A stretch of DNA of 64,000 bases from Turnera subulata. Its lineage: Eukaryota; Streptophyta; Magnoliopsida; Malpighiales; Passifloraceae. Under the pieces are notes generated by a model. The model saw only the letters and a list, made by a program, of their open reading frames with translations, was not told the origin of the DNA and made no database searches. The translations under genes were made by a program, and so were the position numbers. This document shows, piece by piece, positions 34,127-45,859 of the stretch (positions within the stretch are counted from its first letter, which is position 1; each line of letters begins with the position of its first letter). The stretch covers positions 1-64,000 of the forward strand of contig JAKUCV010001869.1 of the NCBI GenBank assembly GCA_028386065.3. Direction: 5' to 3'.

Positions 34127-34946
34127 AACATCGATGTTGGTGAGACCAACAACGATGTTGGCATGAAGTTTAGCCTTGGCAGAACCTTCATAACATCGAT
34201 GTTGTATGACAAACATCGATGTTCTGATGAAGGTTAGTCTCAGCCGAATCATTACAACATCGATGTTGTGTGACCAACATCGATGTTCTCATGCAAAATT
34301 CTCAAAACATCGATGTTTAAGAGTTAAACATCGATGTTATTTGAGCTCGGCCAAAATTGATTTGAAGTTCCAGAACTCAAATAACATCGATGTTGTAGAG
34401 TCCAACATCGATGTTCTTGAGTTCCAGAAGTTCAAACATCGATGTTTGATGGTCAACATCGATGTTTTGAGGGTTCGGCAACCTCCAATATCGATGTTTG
34501 AGTCTCAACATCGATGTTTTGCAGATTCGCAGTCTCCAAACATCGATGTAGAAGTGTTCAACATCGATGTTGTGGAACCCAGTAACTTCAACTGCAAATT
34601 TGGGGCAGAAGGAGGCCGAATTGGTGTCTGGCCTGAACAGAAACGTTGTAGCCCTACTTCTTAGCTTTCCAGGGACACCAAGTTTGCACAAATCCGAGCT
34701 CTACAGCTCTAGATATGTCCGAAATACTGAGTACTGTCAAAATCTTGAACTTTCAGAATCTCAAAAACATCGATGTTTGAAAGTGCAACATCGATGTTAT
34801 TGAGCTACTGCCAAAAGTTTGGAGTTCAAGAATCTCAACAACATCGATGTTTAAGAGTTGAACATCGATGTTATTGAGCTACTGCCAAGTAGTTGGAGAG
34901 AATCAGATTCTCACAACATCGATGTTACAAGTTGAACATCGATGTT
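34127..34946. repeat. Array of paired AACATCGATGTT palindromes, copia-2 leader (best preserved)
   Basis: 22 units form 11 pairs; about 19 units are exact by my count. Centre-to-centre spacing within pairs is 20 or 21 bp in every pair I checked. In several pairs the linker extends the stem: GGTgagACC, GTTTAAgagTTAAAC, and GTTTAAgagTTGAAC with a G-U in place of an A-U pair. Between pairs are 30-120 bp of less conserved sequence. No protein is implied by the repeating frames. Confidence 0.92.
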
Positions 34947-35511
34947 CACATGTAATTTTGATTTTCCAAATTTACAAACACCAATGTATGATTCATCAAG
35001 AACTTGCATATAATGTATGGAATAATATGTTGATGAAATATTAAGTTCTTAGTTGCCTTCCATGATAAGCACTCATCAAGCCTAAGATCAACAATTGGTA
35101 GGTTTTGCCCTAGCAAGGTGCCATTGTTTATCCTAGGAAGGTGCGAGTGGATAATTGTAATATCTCGATTGCTTATTATGGGTTTGGACTTAACTAGGTT
35201 ATCCTAGTAGGATTAAGGACCTAGAGGCAAGGGTTGAGCTATGTCTATAAGATAGACTTGGACAAGGTGTTGTTCACTTAACTATCCAAGAGTTACATAG
35301 AGATGTAGTTGACAAAGAGTTGTCTACCTAAATAGCTATGATATAGGTGATCAGCCCTCGCTGACTTATGTCGTAGTGAAATATGGATCTTGGCCTACTT
35401 ATATAATTGTCTTGATTTATGTAGTAGGGGCACATTTAATAGAATTCCTTATTAAATGATTTATATGCATGACTATTATTTGTGTGAGTTGATCATTGTT
35501 GTAGAATTACC

Positions 35512-36200
35512 ATAGCACAAAACACTAGCATTTATTATTGCGATTAGTCCTTCAGTAGGACAAGCTGAATAGGAATAGTTTCCTAGAGTGGCATCACATT
35601 TTGAGGATAGTCTTCAAACAAGAAAAATTTGTATGTCCTTGAAGGGCCTGTTCTTAATGAATTGGCACCTAATGCTTCTAGGGCAGAAGTGGATGCTTGC
35701 GAGAAGCATGTTGATGATGCATTGGATGTTGCATGCCTTATGCTAATTGCCATAGACTCTGAGCTTCAGAAGCAAGATGAGAACATGTGGGCGTTCGATA
35801 TGATCGAACACCTGAAAATGCTCTGAGGAGAGCAAGCAAGGCATGGGAGGTACGAGACCTCTAAGGCATTGTTCCAATGCAAAATGGCTGAGTTATCACC
35901 CGTTAGACCTCATGTGCTCAAGATGTTTAGATACATTGAGAGCCCTGAGGGTCTTGGTTTCCTTGGAGAAGGAAAGGGTAAAGCAAAGTTTGAGAAGAAG
36001 AAGAAATGTACCAAAAGGTTTGGTGCATGTGCATCTTCTTGTTCTCATGTGCTGAAACCCAACGGTGGTGTTGCAAAGGTAGGAAATTGTTTCCGTTGCA
36101 ACAAACCAGGCCATTAGAAGCGAAACTGCCCTGTTTACCTTGAAGAGGTAAAGAAGCAAAAGGGAAGTGAGACTTCCGCTTCAGGTATTTTGTTATAGAG
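35512..36200 (+). pseudogene. gag: Copia-2 gag (heavily decayed)
   Basis: The start codon is ATA at 35512-35514 where copia-1 has ATG. Fragments LYVLEGPVLNELAPNA (with frameshift), DVACLMLIAIDSELQKQ and DMIEHLKML are readable, ending in a TGA at 35824-35826. The segment between GFLGEG and KGKAKF shows an internal deletion of about 150 bp relative to copia-1. The zinc knuckle CFRCNKPGH is followed by TAG, then KRNC. Non-functional. Confidence 0.85.
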
Positions 36201-38908
36201 GCTTATATCTCTACCTCTGCCTCATGGGTATTAGATACCAGATGTGGTTCTCACATTTGTAGAAATGTGTAGGAACTGAGAAAGAGTGGGAGATTGGCTA
36301 AGGATGAGATAGACCTACGCCTCGGATTGGAGCAAGAATTGCTACATTAGCCGTAGGGATTTTCTATCTATTCTTACCTAGCATTTTGGTTTTAGAACTA
36401 TACAATTGCTATTATGTACCTACCATAAGCAAGAATTTGATTTCTGTGTCTTGTATGAACAAGAAAAGTTTAATTGAGAATAAAGAACAATTGTTGTTCT
36501 ATTTATTTCAATGAAATTGATTATGATGGTGCATTTTAAACGATGGTTTGTATGTTCTAAACCTAGTAACGCCTATCTATAACATTAATACGAAGAAGGT
36601 TAGATTACATGATTCTAGTGAAACCTATCTCTGGCATAGTCGTTTGGCCCATATAAACGAGACTCGTATTCCTAAACTCCATAAAGTTGGATTTTTAGAC
36701 TCATTTGATTTTGAATCATATGAGACATATGAGTCATGTTTGTTAGGCAAAATGACTAAGGCTTCCTTTACGGGTAAAGGTGAAGAGCCTAGGACTTGCT
36801 AGGTCTAATACATACTGATGTATGCGGACCTATGTCTACACAGGCTAGAGATGGTTTTCGATACTTCATTACATTTACTGATGACATCAGTAGATACGGC
36901 TAAGTGTATCTAATGAGACACAAGTCGGAATCCTTTGAAAAGTTCAAAGAATTTAAGAATGAAGTACAGAATCAACTCGGAAAAGTATTAAGATGCTTCG
37001 ATCAGATCGAGGTGGTGAATACTTAGACCGAGACTTTCTTGACTATCTAAAGAGTTGTGGTATAGTATCACAACTTACTCCACCAGGTACGCCTCATTGG
37101 AATGGCGTATCCGATAGGAGGAACAGAACCTTGTTAGACATGGTTCGTTCTATGATGAGTCAAGCTGACCTTCCTTCTTCCTTTTGGGGACATGCATTAT
37201 TGAGTGCTGCATTTACCTTAACCGTGTTCCATCTAATTGGTTGGATAGACACCATATGAGATATGGATTGGGAAGCGTCCCAATTTGTCTTTTATGAGGA
37301 TTTAGGGTTGTGAGGCTTACGTGAGACGTTAAGCATCAGATAAACTCGACCCTAAATTCGACAAGTGCCTTTTGTATGATACCTTAAAGGGTATTGTTTC
37401 TATAATCCCATAGAGCACAAAGTGTTTGTGGCTCGGAATGCTATTTTTCTAGAAAGAATGTCTATTTCTAGAAGAATTAGTGGGAGGATAATAGAACTCG
37501 AAGAAGTTCGAGATAAAGAGGCTGAGATGGAACAAGAACAGGAACCACAAAGTGTTGTGGACGAGAATCCTGTTCCTGTAACACATGGACCGCGTAGGTC
37601 GGATAGGATTCGGCATGAGCCCGAGAGATATGGATTTCTCGTGACTCATACCGGTGATGTGATGCTCATAAGTAAGGATGAGCCCACTTCCTATCAGCTG
37701 ACCATTACGGGTCTTTACTCCAAGAAGTGGCTTGAAGCTATGAATTCGGAAATGGAATCCATGTATGAAAAATAAGGTATGGACCTTGTTTGATCCACCT
37801 GAAAGGGTAAAACCTATAGGGTGCAAATGGGTCTTTGTGAAAGACCGACATGGATGGTAATGTGATTACCTTTAAAGGGCAATTGGTTGCGAAAGGTTTC
37901 AAGCAAGTTCATAGTATTGACTATGATGAAACCTTCTCACCAGTCGCCATAGTTAAATCCATCCGGATTCTATTGGTTATAGCTGCGAGTTGCGAAGGTC
38001 CATTTGTGGACCAAAGCAAGCTTCAAGGAGTTGGAATCTTTGTTTTTAATGAAGTAATCAAAGAATTTGGTTTCATTAAAAGTGAAGATGATTCATGTGT
38101 TTACAAGAAGGTTAGTGGGAGCACTATTGTTTTCTTGTTGTTGTAGGTCGACGACATCCTACTTATTGAGAATGATATTCCGACACTAAAATCTGCAAAG
38201 ACTTGGTTAGGAAAGAATTTCTCAATGAAGGACTTAGGAGAAGCTGCCTAAGTGTTAAGCATAAAGATCTATAGAGATAGATCCAAAAGGCTTCTCGGGC
38301 TAAGTCAGAGAACATATGTTGACAAGATGCTAAAGAGGTTTAGCATGCAAGATTCCAAGAAGGGTTTCTTGCCCATGTCACATGGCATATCTCTCTCAAA
38401 GAGTCAATGTCCTAGTGCGACTAGGGAGAGAGAGCGGATGAGTAAGATCCCTTGTGCTTCGGCAATAGGATCTATCATGTATGCCATATTATGTACTCGA
38501 CCGAATGTCACTTATGCTCTGATTGTCACGAGCAGATGCCAATCTGATCCCGGTGAAAGTCACTGGACAGCAGTTATATATATCCTTAAGTACTTGAGAA
38601 GCACTAAGGATGCATTCCTGGTTTACGGAAGCGTTGATGGGCTTGTTGTAAAGTGTTACAAAGATGCTTGCTTCCAAACAGACAGGGATGATTTTATATC
38701 GCAATAAGTTTATGTGTTTTTCTTGGATGTGGCGCTGTTTGCTGGAAGAGTTCCAGGCAAGAAACAGTTGCCGACTCTACAACTGTGGCTGTACAAAGTT
38801 CCGTTTGAGAACTATGTATCAGATCTTTTGACTGATCTTCTCACGCAGCGGAAGCATGATGGTCATGCTAGATCCACATATATGAGATATATGGATGATT
38901 GGCTTTAG
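36201..38908 (+). pseudogene. Copia-2 pol (heavily decayed)
   Basis: Protease (WVLDTRCGSHIC, with Arg after the active-site Asp-Thr), pre-integrase (YLWHSRLAHINETRI, YESCLLGKMTK), integrase (MLRSDRGGEYLDRDF, WNGVSDRRNRTLLDM), RT and RNase H pieces are readable in shifting frames. RT has an internal loss between IAASCEG and FVDQSKLQG, and the catalytic box follows a TAG (FLLL-stop-VDDILL). The RNase H end is shortened (after PTLQLW it jumps to YKVPFENYVSDLL). The final MDDWL ends at 38908 next to the polypurine tract. Confidence 0.87.
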
Positions 38909-38922
38909 TGCAAGTGGGAGAT
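38909..38922 (+). other. Copia-2 polypurine tract
   Basis: gtgcaagtgggagat precedes the 3' LTR TG; the same sequence precedes the copia-1B 3' LTR at 41060-41073. Confidence 0.75.
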
Positions 38923-40466
38923 TGTTAGTGTAATATGCCCAAAAGCCAATCATGGATGATTATTTGTTGTCATGTATACACATTAAGGTTATTCCAATAA
39001 GTATCGTTTATGAGATAAACGCTTGCACATACTTATAACCCTAGAATATTTCATATTCTTAAATGTCCCTAGTCGATTATTATTACGGATGGGTTGTAAT
39101 AATAAATTAAGACTAGCGTATGTTGAGAATTGCATATGTGATATGAATTCTACATACGGGTACAAGTTGGAGAACTTGTGGACTGGACCGACCCACATAA
39201 GAACACTACATGGGACGTTATATGTATGTCATTAGTGTTTCTTATAGATGTATTGTCCTCCGACCTGAGATCGTCAAGGTATCCAACATATGAGTCATGT
39301 ACTTTGATATTATTCCTAGTCATCCATAACTGGGTGGACATAAGGGTAATCATTGGGTATATGACGAGTATGTAGTGGGTTTTGATTGATCAAGACTGGA
39401 TTCGTTCGACCCATATAACGGGTATATTATCATATGGTTTCTTGATAGAGTTGAACTGTTAAATGCATGGCCATGCTCGGATTAAGTGATATGGTGATAT
39501 CACGGGTATCCGTTTTATACAGTTAATTCGGGGATCAAGAAACATAGATTAAACATATACGAGATTGACATATTCCATGTCTCGTGTTTGATCTAGATAA
39601 TGGGACGAAAGGACGATGACATGTTCCGAGGCATAGAGAATCAGTACTGATCTTGTCGTTCGGGTAGCAATGATGTGTTGCTAGACGCCGCTCTTTGCTT
39701 ATAATTGTAAAATGAGTTTTTACAATTATTGCCGGATGTTACAAGTGCCTACAGGGTCACACACATAGAACCGTTGATTCGAGCAGGTGGTTGAACCGTG
39801 GTTGGACCATGGTTGGGCCGGGTGTGGTTGGACCGTGGTTGGACCATGGTTGAACCAAGGTCGTTTTTGGGTGGTTGGTTTGCTGAATGTCAGCATAATT
39901 GAGCCCCTTTAAGTGCTGTGATGAGTTGGTGTGTTTTGTGCTTTAGTGGGTAACATGATTATGTGGATGCGTTATCATATTGCTACTTTTGGTCCACCAT
40001 GTTTGCCATTAGGCCAAGGCTTTTGTTGAGTGGGTTTAGTGTGTAATGATCAGATCATTCCCTCCCCACTCTCACGTTTTTGCTTTTGAAAAATTCAGAG
40101 AAAACACCACACACACCTCTTCTTCATTCTTTGTGAAAGAAAGAAGATAACCATACACACAAACACCACAAAGTTGTTGCTCCCGGTTTACTCTTGCTAG
40201 CACATCAGTCCGGGGGAGCTCGAGGCTTGACTCGTGTGATGATTCCAAGCCAGTCACGGTTCGTGTGGATACCGTAGAAGGGCGAGGCTTTTGTCTGGCT
40301 CTAGCTGGTTCGGTTTCACAAGTTAGGTGAAAGATCCTAACCTTCCAGGTATGTAAAAATTGTTATACGGTTTATGCATGCTTCACTTGGTTCTTGGTTG
40401 AGTTTTCGTGCTTTCGTTGTGCAATCGATGTTGTATATGAGTGTCATAAGATTATGGAAACTTACA
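38923..40466 (+). repeat. Copia-2 3' LTR (1,544 bp, complete)
   Basis: TGTTAGTGTAATATGCCC to atggaaacttaca, followed by the ATTCT duplication. Few differences from the readable parts of the 5' LTR. It contains TGGTTGGACCATGG-type repeats near 39790-39860. Confidence 0.92.
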
Positions 40467-40471
40467 ATTCT

Positions 40472-41059
40472 GATCCCGGTGAAGGTCACTGGACAGCAGT
40501 TAAGAACATCCTTAAGTACTTGAGAAGGACTAAGGATGCATTCCTTGTATACGGAAGCGTTGATGAGCTTGTTGTAAAGGGTTACACATATGCTAGCTTC
40601 CAAAATGACAGGGATGACTTTAGATCGCAGTCAGGATATGTGTTTTGTCTTAGAGGTGGTGCTGTTTGCTGGAAGAGTTCAAAGCAAGAAATAGTTGTCG
40701 ATTCTACAACTGAGGCTAAATACATAGTTGCCTCTGATGCAGCGAAAGAGGTTGTTTGGATTTAGAAGTTCATAACTGAACTTGGGGTAGTTCCGAGCAT
40801 TCACAGTCCGATTGATCTCTATTGTGACAACAATGGGACAATCGCATAGGCTCAAGAATCTAGATACCACCAAAGATCAAAACATATACTCCGACTTTAC
40901 CATCTTATTAGAGAGATAATTGATAGAGGCGATGTGAGGTTGTGCAAAGTTCCTTCTGAGAACAATGTAGCAGATCCTTTAACTATGCCGCTCACACAGC
41001 AGAAGTAAGATGGTCATGCTAGATCCATTGGTATTAGATACATGGACGATTGGCTTTAG
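40472..41059 (+). pseudogene. Copia-1B RNase H, C-terminal part
   Basis: The frame resumes after the copia-2 target duplication with SDPGEGHWTAVKNILKYLRRT and continues through GYTYASFQ, CWKSSKQEIVVDSTTEAKYI and LYCDNNGT, the copia RNase H acidic regions. TAG stops lie near 40763 and 40846 and TAA near 41006. It ends at MDDWL-stop (41057-41059) just before the polypurine tract. Confidence 0.9.
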
Positions 41060-41073
41060 TGCAAGTGGGAGAT

Positions 41074-41746
41074 TGTTAGTGTAATGCCCAAAAGCCAATC
41101 ATTGATCATATTTTATAGTCATGTATATTTATTAAGATTTTATCCCAATAAATATGTTTATCAGTGATAAATGCTTGTACATATTTATAACCTAAGAATA
41201 TTTTATATTCTTGAAATGTCCCTAGTCGATTATTATTATGGATGGGTTGTAATAATAAATTAAGACTAGTGTATGTTGAGAATTATATGAGATATGAATT
41301 CTACATACGGGTACAAGTTAGAGAACTTGAGGACTGGACTGACCCGACATAAGAACACGACATGGACTATTATATATGTTGTCATTAATGGTTCTTATAT
41401 GTATTGTCCTTAGACCTGAGATCATCAAGGTTCCCAACATGTGAGTCGTATACTTTGATATTACTCTTAGTTACTCCTAACTGAGTAAACCTTAGAGTAA
41501 TTGTTGGGTACATGATATAATATGTAGTGGGTTTTATATGATCAAGATGGAATTCGTCCAACCCTTATAACGGGTATATTATCAGTTAGGCCTCTTGATA
41601 GAGTTGAACTGTAAATGCATGGCCATGGTTTGAATAAATGACATGGGGATATCATTTGTATCTGTTTTACACAGTTAACTCAGGGATCAAGAAAACTTAG
41701 GTTAAACATATACGAGAATGACATATTCCATTTCTCGTGTTTGATC
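41074..41746 (+). repeat. Copia-1B 3' LTR, left part
   Basis: TGTTAGTGTAATGCCC onward to ...cgtgtttgatc, cut by the copia-3 solo LTR at TGATC (41742-41746). Confidence 0.92.
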
Positions 41747-42003
41747 TGTTAGTAATATGCCCAAAAGCCAATCAATGGATGATTGAAGTCATGTATATAC
41801 ATTGAGGTTATTCTAATAAATATGATTATGAGATAATCGCTTGCACATATTTATAACCCTAGAATACTTTGTATTCTTAAAATGTCCCTAGTCGATTATT
41901 ATTATGGATGGGTTGTAATAATAAATTAAGACTAGCGTATGTTGAGAATTATATGAGATATGAATTATACATACAGGTACAAGTTAGAGAACTTGTGGAC
42001 TGG

Positions 42004-42908
42004 TGATGCAAATCACCTAGCCAAGTTTAGAGACTGGAAGAATAATGCACGCCAAGGCGACAATGGAGGAAGCAATAACGACAAGCAAGGAACTTGGATG
42101 TATTCTAACAAGCTCAAAGTTCATCATCACAAGCTCACTTTTAGAATCATGTCCAAGATTCGTTCTCACAAGAAATTCAAGAAGAGATGGAGAATAAGCT
42201 TGGAGAAGAGTGGGGCCCACAATGACAATCTAGCTGGAGAAAGTGGGGCCCATGTCGACATCAATTATTTTTATTATTTTAGTTTAGCCGAATTTTATTA
42301 TTTATGGATTATAATTTCGGCTTGGTGTTATTTATTATTTGGGCCATTAATTGTTAGGCTTTAGTTATTTAAGTTGGGTTTATTTTTATTTATAAAGCCT
42401 AGTCCATTAGGGAATTGGAATTACAAATCCAATCCACTTTGGAGTTAGGGTTACTGTTCACGTGAATAGTACCCGCGTGAATAGTAACATAAAGTCGTTT
42501 TATTTTGTTTTATTATTTTAGTTACAAGTCCAAGTCCATTAGGGTTTAGTATTAGACTAGTATAAATAAGACCCTTGGGGTTCATATTTTGGAGGGATGA
42601 TGAATATTGTTTATTGATAGCTATTTTGCTAATAAAGTTGGAGGTTCTCTTAAACCTTGTTTTGCAAGTTAGATGGATTTCTCTCTTGTTTATTTTAGGG
42701 ATTGTGTTTACTTATCAAGTAATTGAATTGCTTGTGGCGTTTACAAGATTCCTTGTGTTTATTACTCTATTGTTGCTTAACGCCTTTGTTGTGTTTTGAG
42801 GTGATAGAGGTAATCACTAAAGCTTTTGGTTGAATTGATTTCTGATCTTGGTGACTCGATTGAATCGGAGGTGCTATCTAGCTTTGTTCTGGTAGTGTTG
42901 CCGTATCA
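42004..42908 (+). repeat. Gag-only gypsy 5' LTR (905 bp)
   Basis: TGATGCAAATC to gttgccgtatca. A possible TATA box (tagtataaataagac) lies near 42558, and a gttcacgtgaat motif containing CACGTG at 42457. Confidence 0.92.
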
Positions 42909-42911
42909 TCT

Positions 42912-42924
42912 TGGTAGCGGAGCC
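42912..42924 (+). other. Gag-only gypsy primer-binding site
   Basis: TGGTAGCGGAGCC three bases after the LTR end; identical to the copia elements although this is a gypsy element. Confidence 0.75.
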
Positions 42925-43735
42925 TAGGTATCAATTTCAACTACGTATCCCTTTAATTTCTGCAATTTAGTTTTCTGTTCTTGTGTTCTTTATTGTGTTG
43001 CCGAAATATAAAAAAAAAAAAAAAAAAATTCGATTTCTTTTTCTTTTTATTTGGGGAGTAGTCGATTTCATTAGTATATATAAAAAAAAAAAAAAGTTGT
43101 TGCGATTTGATTGTGCAATCGATTTGGAGTGTCTTGAGTTGATTGTTTTTATTGTTGGTGGAAATCGATTGGTGGCAGCAAAATTGAAAAAAAAAAAAAA
43201 AAAAGAAGAGAGAAATATATTGAAATCGACTTGGTGATTGAAGGAATTCGGCAAGTGTTTGTTTTGAATTGCAGGAATTTGCTTGATTGGGATACTTTCC
43301 GCAGGTTGTTAGGGTATCTAGTTGGGTAACTTTCTTTGATTCTGCTGATTTGTTGTGTTCTTTTATTTCAGCCTATCGAATTGAGCAATCTTTGTGTCTT
43401 ATTGTTCAATTACTACAATATTCTTCACATACATTATCTTGTTCTTGTGTGTGACTATCTTATCTTTCAGGAGTTATCTTGCCTCTAGAATCGAATTGTC
43501 TTACTTCTTGATTAGGAATTCGTTGACTCTTTCTTGAAGTGTTGCAGGTTGTTTGTTATTTGATAAGATTTACTAGTCCCAAAGAATAAACAAAGTGAGA
43601 TTTCAGGAGAGGTAAAAGGCGAGTGTTAATATATTGCCATTGAGTGTAAACACGAGAGAACACAAAAGGAGTGTAAACACGTGAGAGAGTGGTGAGGAAT
43701 TATTTTCTACTAACACTTTCTTGCAGGTTAACATC

Positions 43736-45859
43736 ATGGAATATTCGAGATACGATAGAGGAGCCTATGGAGGTCGATATGTTGATCGAACTGATATGTA
43801 TGCTAGAGACATCAAGATGAAGATTCCCTCTTTTCAAGGCAAAAATGATCCAGAAGCTTATTTGAAGTGGGAGAAAAGAGTGGAGATGGTATTTGATTGC
43901 CATAGCTACACTGAGGCAAAGAAGGTAAAATTGGCGGTTGATGAGTTTACTGACTATGCTTTGGTTTGGTGGAGCAACTTTATGTTGGACAGAAGGTACA
44001 ATTATGAGGAACCTATCGACACTTGGACTGAGATGAAGAAAATTATGAGGAAGAGATTTGTTCCTGCTTATTACTATAGGGAGCTGCCTCAAAAGCACCA
44101 GACATTGCACCAAGATTCCAAGAGCCTTGAAGAGTATTACAATGATGATTGGCATAGAGAGACTTCAGCTAATAGTGCAACGAGGATGCAAAAGGCTAGG
44201 AATCCGAATCTTGTGCATTTTGACTATGGAAAAGTACCTAAGGAAGAATTTCCGGATACTAGGCGTGTGCTGAATGCTCAAGTCAAAGAAGATGATGTTG
44301 GGCAAAGGGATAAACTTTTCTATACAAGATGCTTGGTGAATGAGAAGGCCATGAGTGTTAAAATTGATGGGGAAAGCGACACTAACATGGTGAGCACATA
44401 TATGGTGGAAAGTTTAGGATTGGAGTGTTTGGAGCATCCTAGATCCTATCGCCTACAAAGGACGAATGGCATGGGAGAAATTGAGGTAACCAAACAAGTC
44501 CTTGTTTCTTTTTCTATTGGCCGTTATTTTGACCAAGTGTTGTGTGATGTTGTGCCTATGGATACATGCCATATATTGCTTGGGAGACCATGGCAATATG
44601 ATAGAAGAGTTGTGCATGATGGGTTCAAGAATAGGTATTCTTTTACCATGGGAGAAAGGAGAGTTTCACTTGCACCCTTGCCTCCAAAGGAAGTTGAAGG
44701 GGATCAATTGCATGTTAAAAGTCAAGTGGAAGCATGGCAGAAGGAGAAAGAGGCCGAATCTTGTAACACTAGTGAGAAAGAGAGGAAGGCTGAGAGCCTT
44801 GCAAAAGGTGAGCTAGAGAGGAAGGCTGAGAGCCTTGCAAAAGGAGAGGAGAGTTCAAAAGAAAATAAAAGAGAAGAAAAGAAAGAGGAAGCCGAGAGTG
44901 AGAGAAGAAAAGAGATAAAAGAAGCCTCAAAAGAAATTGTGTTAAAGGGCTCAAATGAGAGAGAAGTGAGGGTTGAATATGAGGAAAAGAAGAGTTTGTT
45001 TGTACTCTTATACAAGGAAGCTTGGTTTAAAGCTAACCTTAACCCTTGTCTTTCTAGATGTGATGTGTTTCTTTTGCAGGTTCCTAAAGATGCTTGTCCT
45101 AAAAGATTGCCGGCCCTAGGAGAAGAAGGTTCTATACATAGGGCGCCGATTACAATCAAAAGGGAGCATCAGGTTTTAAGTTCCTTTTCTATGACTTTAA
45201 TGCCTAAATTGGATAACATGATGAGTAATTTAAATTCTTACTTTAATGGTTTTCATCCACTTAAATTACTTGTTATGCATACTTCTGAGTTATTGTTTTG
45301 GAAGGAACAAATTATTGCTACTTGCATGTTGCTTGATCCGGGAGGCGAAGCTAGAAGCTTGAAGCTTGGTCCTTTGTGCATAATGATTGGTTCGCAAGGT
45401 GAGTATAGTGTTCGTACTACTTTCGATATTGCTAAATTTCCTCCAATTGATTTTGTAGGTATCGATTCGAGGACGAATCGTTTTGAGGAGGGAGGGAATG
45501 ATGCAAATCACCTAGGCAAGTTTAGAGACTGGAAGAATAATGCACGCCAAGACGACAATGGAGGAAGCAATAACGACAAGCAAGGAACTTGGATGTATTC
45601 TAACAAGCTCAAAGTTCATCATCACAAGCTCACTTTTAGAATCATGTCCAAGATTCGTTCTCACAAGAAATTCAAGAAGAGATGGAGAATAAGCTTGGAG
45701 AAGAATGGGGCCCACAATGACAATCTAGCTGGAGAAAGTGGGACCCATGTCGACATCAATTATTTTTATTATTTTAGTTTAGCCGAATTTTATTATTTAT
45801 GGATTATAATTTCGGCTTGGTGTTATTTATTATTTGGGCCATTAATTGTTGGGCTTTAG
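43736..45859 (+). CDS. Gag-protease-like protein of the gag-only gypsy element (ORF runs into 3' LTR)
   Basis: ATG at 43736 starts MEYSRYDRGAYGG. It gives about 707 residues without a stop, the only long intact retroelement frame here. Domains: Gag core (IPSFQGKNDPEAYLKWEKRV, LVWWSNFMLD, MRKRFVPAYYYREL), ending at SLEEYYN where a deletion removes the rest of Gag and the zinc knuckle. A retropepsin-like domain follows (LFYTRCLVNEKAMSVKIDGESDT...HILLGRPWQYDRRV), in which the motif D-G-E-S departs from the D-G-G-S I recall in related elements. Next come a Lys/Glu-rich segment with a repeated AESLAKGE and a tail with no RT. The last ~120 residues are encoded by the 3' LTR. It may be expressed, since the frame has been kept; function unproven. 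Confidence 0.75.
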   Translation: MEYSRYDRGAYGGRYVDRTDMYARDIKMKIPSFQGKNDPEAYLKWEKRVEMVFDCHSYTEAKKVKLAVDEFTDYALVWWSNFMLDRRYNYEEPIDTWTEMKKIMRKRFVPAYYYRELPQKHQTLHQDSKSLEEYYNDDWHRETSANSATRMQKARNPNLVHFDYGKVPKEEFPDTRRVLNAQVKEDDVGQRDKLFYTRCLVNEKAMSVKIDGESDTNMVSTYMVESLGLECLEHPRSYRLQRTNGMGEIEVTKQVLVSFSIGRYFDQVLCDVVPMDTCHILLGRPWQYDRRVVHDGFKNRYSFTMGERRVSLAPLPPKEVEGDQLHVKSQVEAWQKEKEAESCNTSEKERKAESLAKGELERKAESLAKGEESSKENKREEKKEEAESERRKEIKEASKEIVLKGSNEREVRVEYEEKKSLFVLLYKEAWFKANLNPCLSRCDVFLLQVPKDACPKRLPALGEEGSIHRAPITIKREHQVLSSFSMTLMPKLDNMMSNLNSYFNGFHPLKLLVMHTSELLFWKEQIIATCMLLDPGGEARSLKLGPLCIMIGSQGEYSVRTTFDIAKFPPIDFVGIDSRTNRFEEGGNDANHLGKFRDWKNNARQDDNGGSNNDKQGTWMYSNKLKVHHHKLTFRIMSKIRSHKKFKKRWRISLEKNGAHNDNLAGESGTHVDINYFYYFSLAEFYYLWIIISAWCYLLFGPLIVGL

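Larger units (their letters stand above)
32353..40466 (+). mobile_element. Copia-2: related Ty1/copia element inserted in copia-1B RNase H
   Basis: It begins TGTTAGTGTAATATGCCC and ends ggaaacttaca, with the 5-bp duplication ATTCT at 32348-32352 and 40467-40471. Structure: 5' LTR, primer-binding site, hairpin-array leader, decayed gag and pol, polypurine gtgcaagtgggagat, 3' LTR. LTR and protein sequence are clearly related to copia-1 but form a separate subfamily. The internal region is more decayed than copia-1B although it inserted later, so the inserting parent may already have been defective, mobilised in trans, or the region decayed fast. Confidence 0.92.

Noticed and set aside
42967..43254. 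Phe/Lys-rich frames near the oligo-A tracts
   Set aside because: Created by poly-A/poly-T runs in the leader of the gag-only gypsy; no start context and no conservation.
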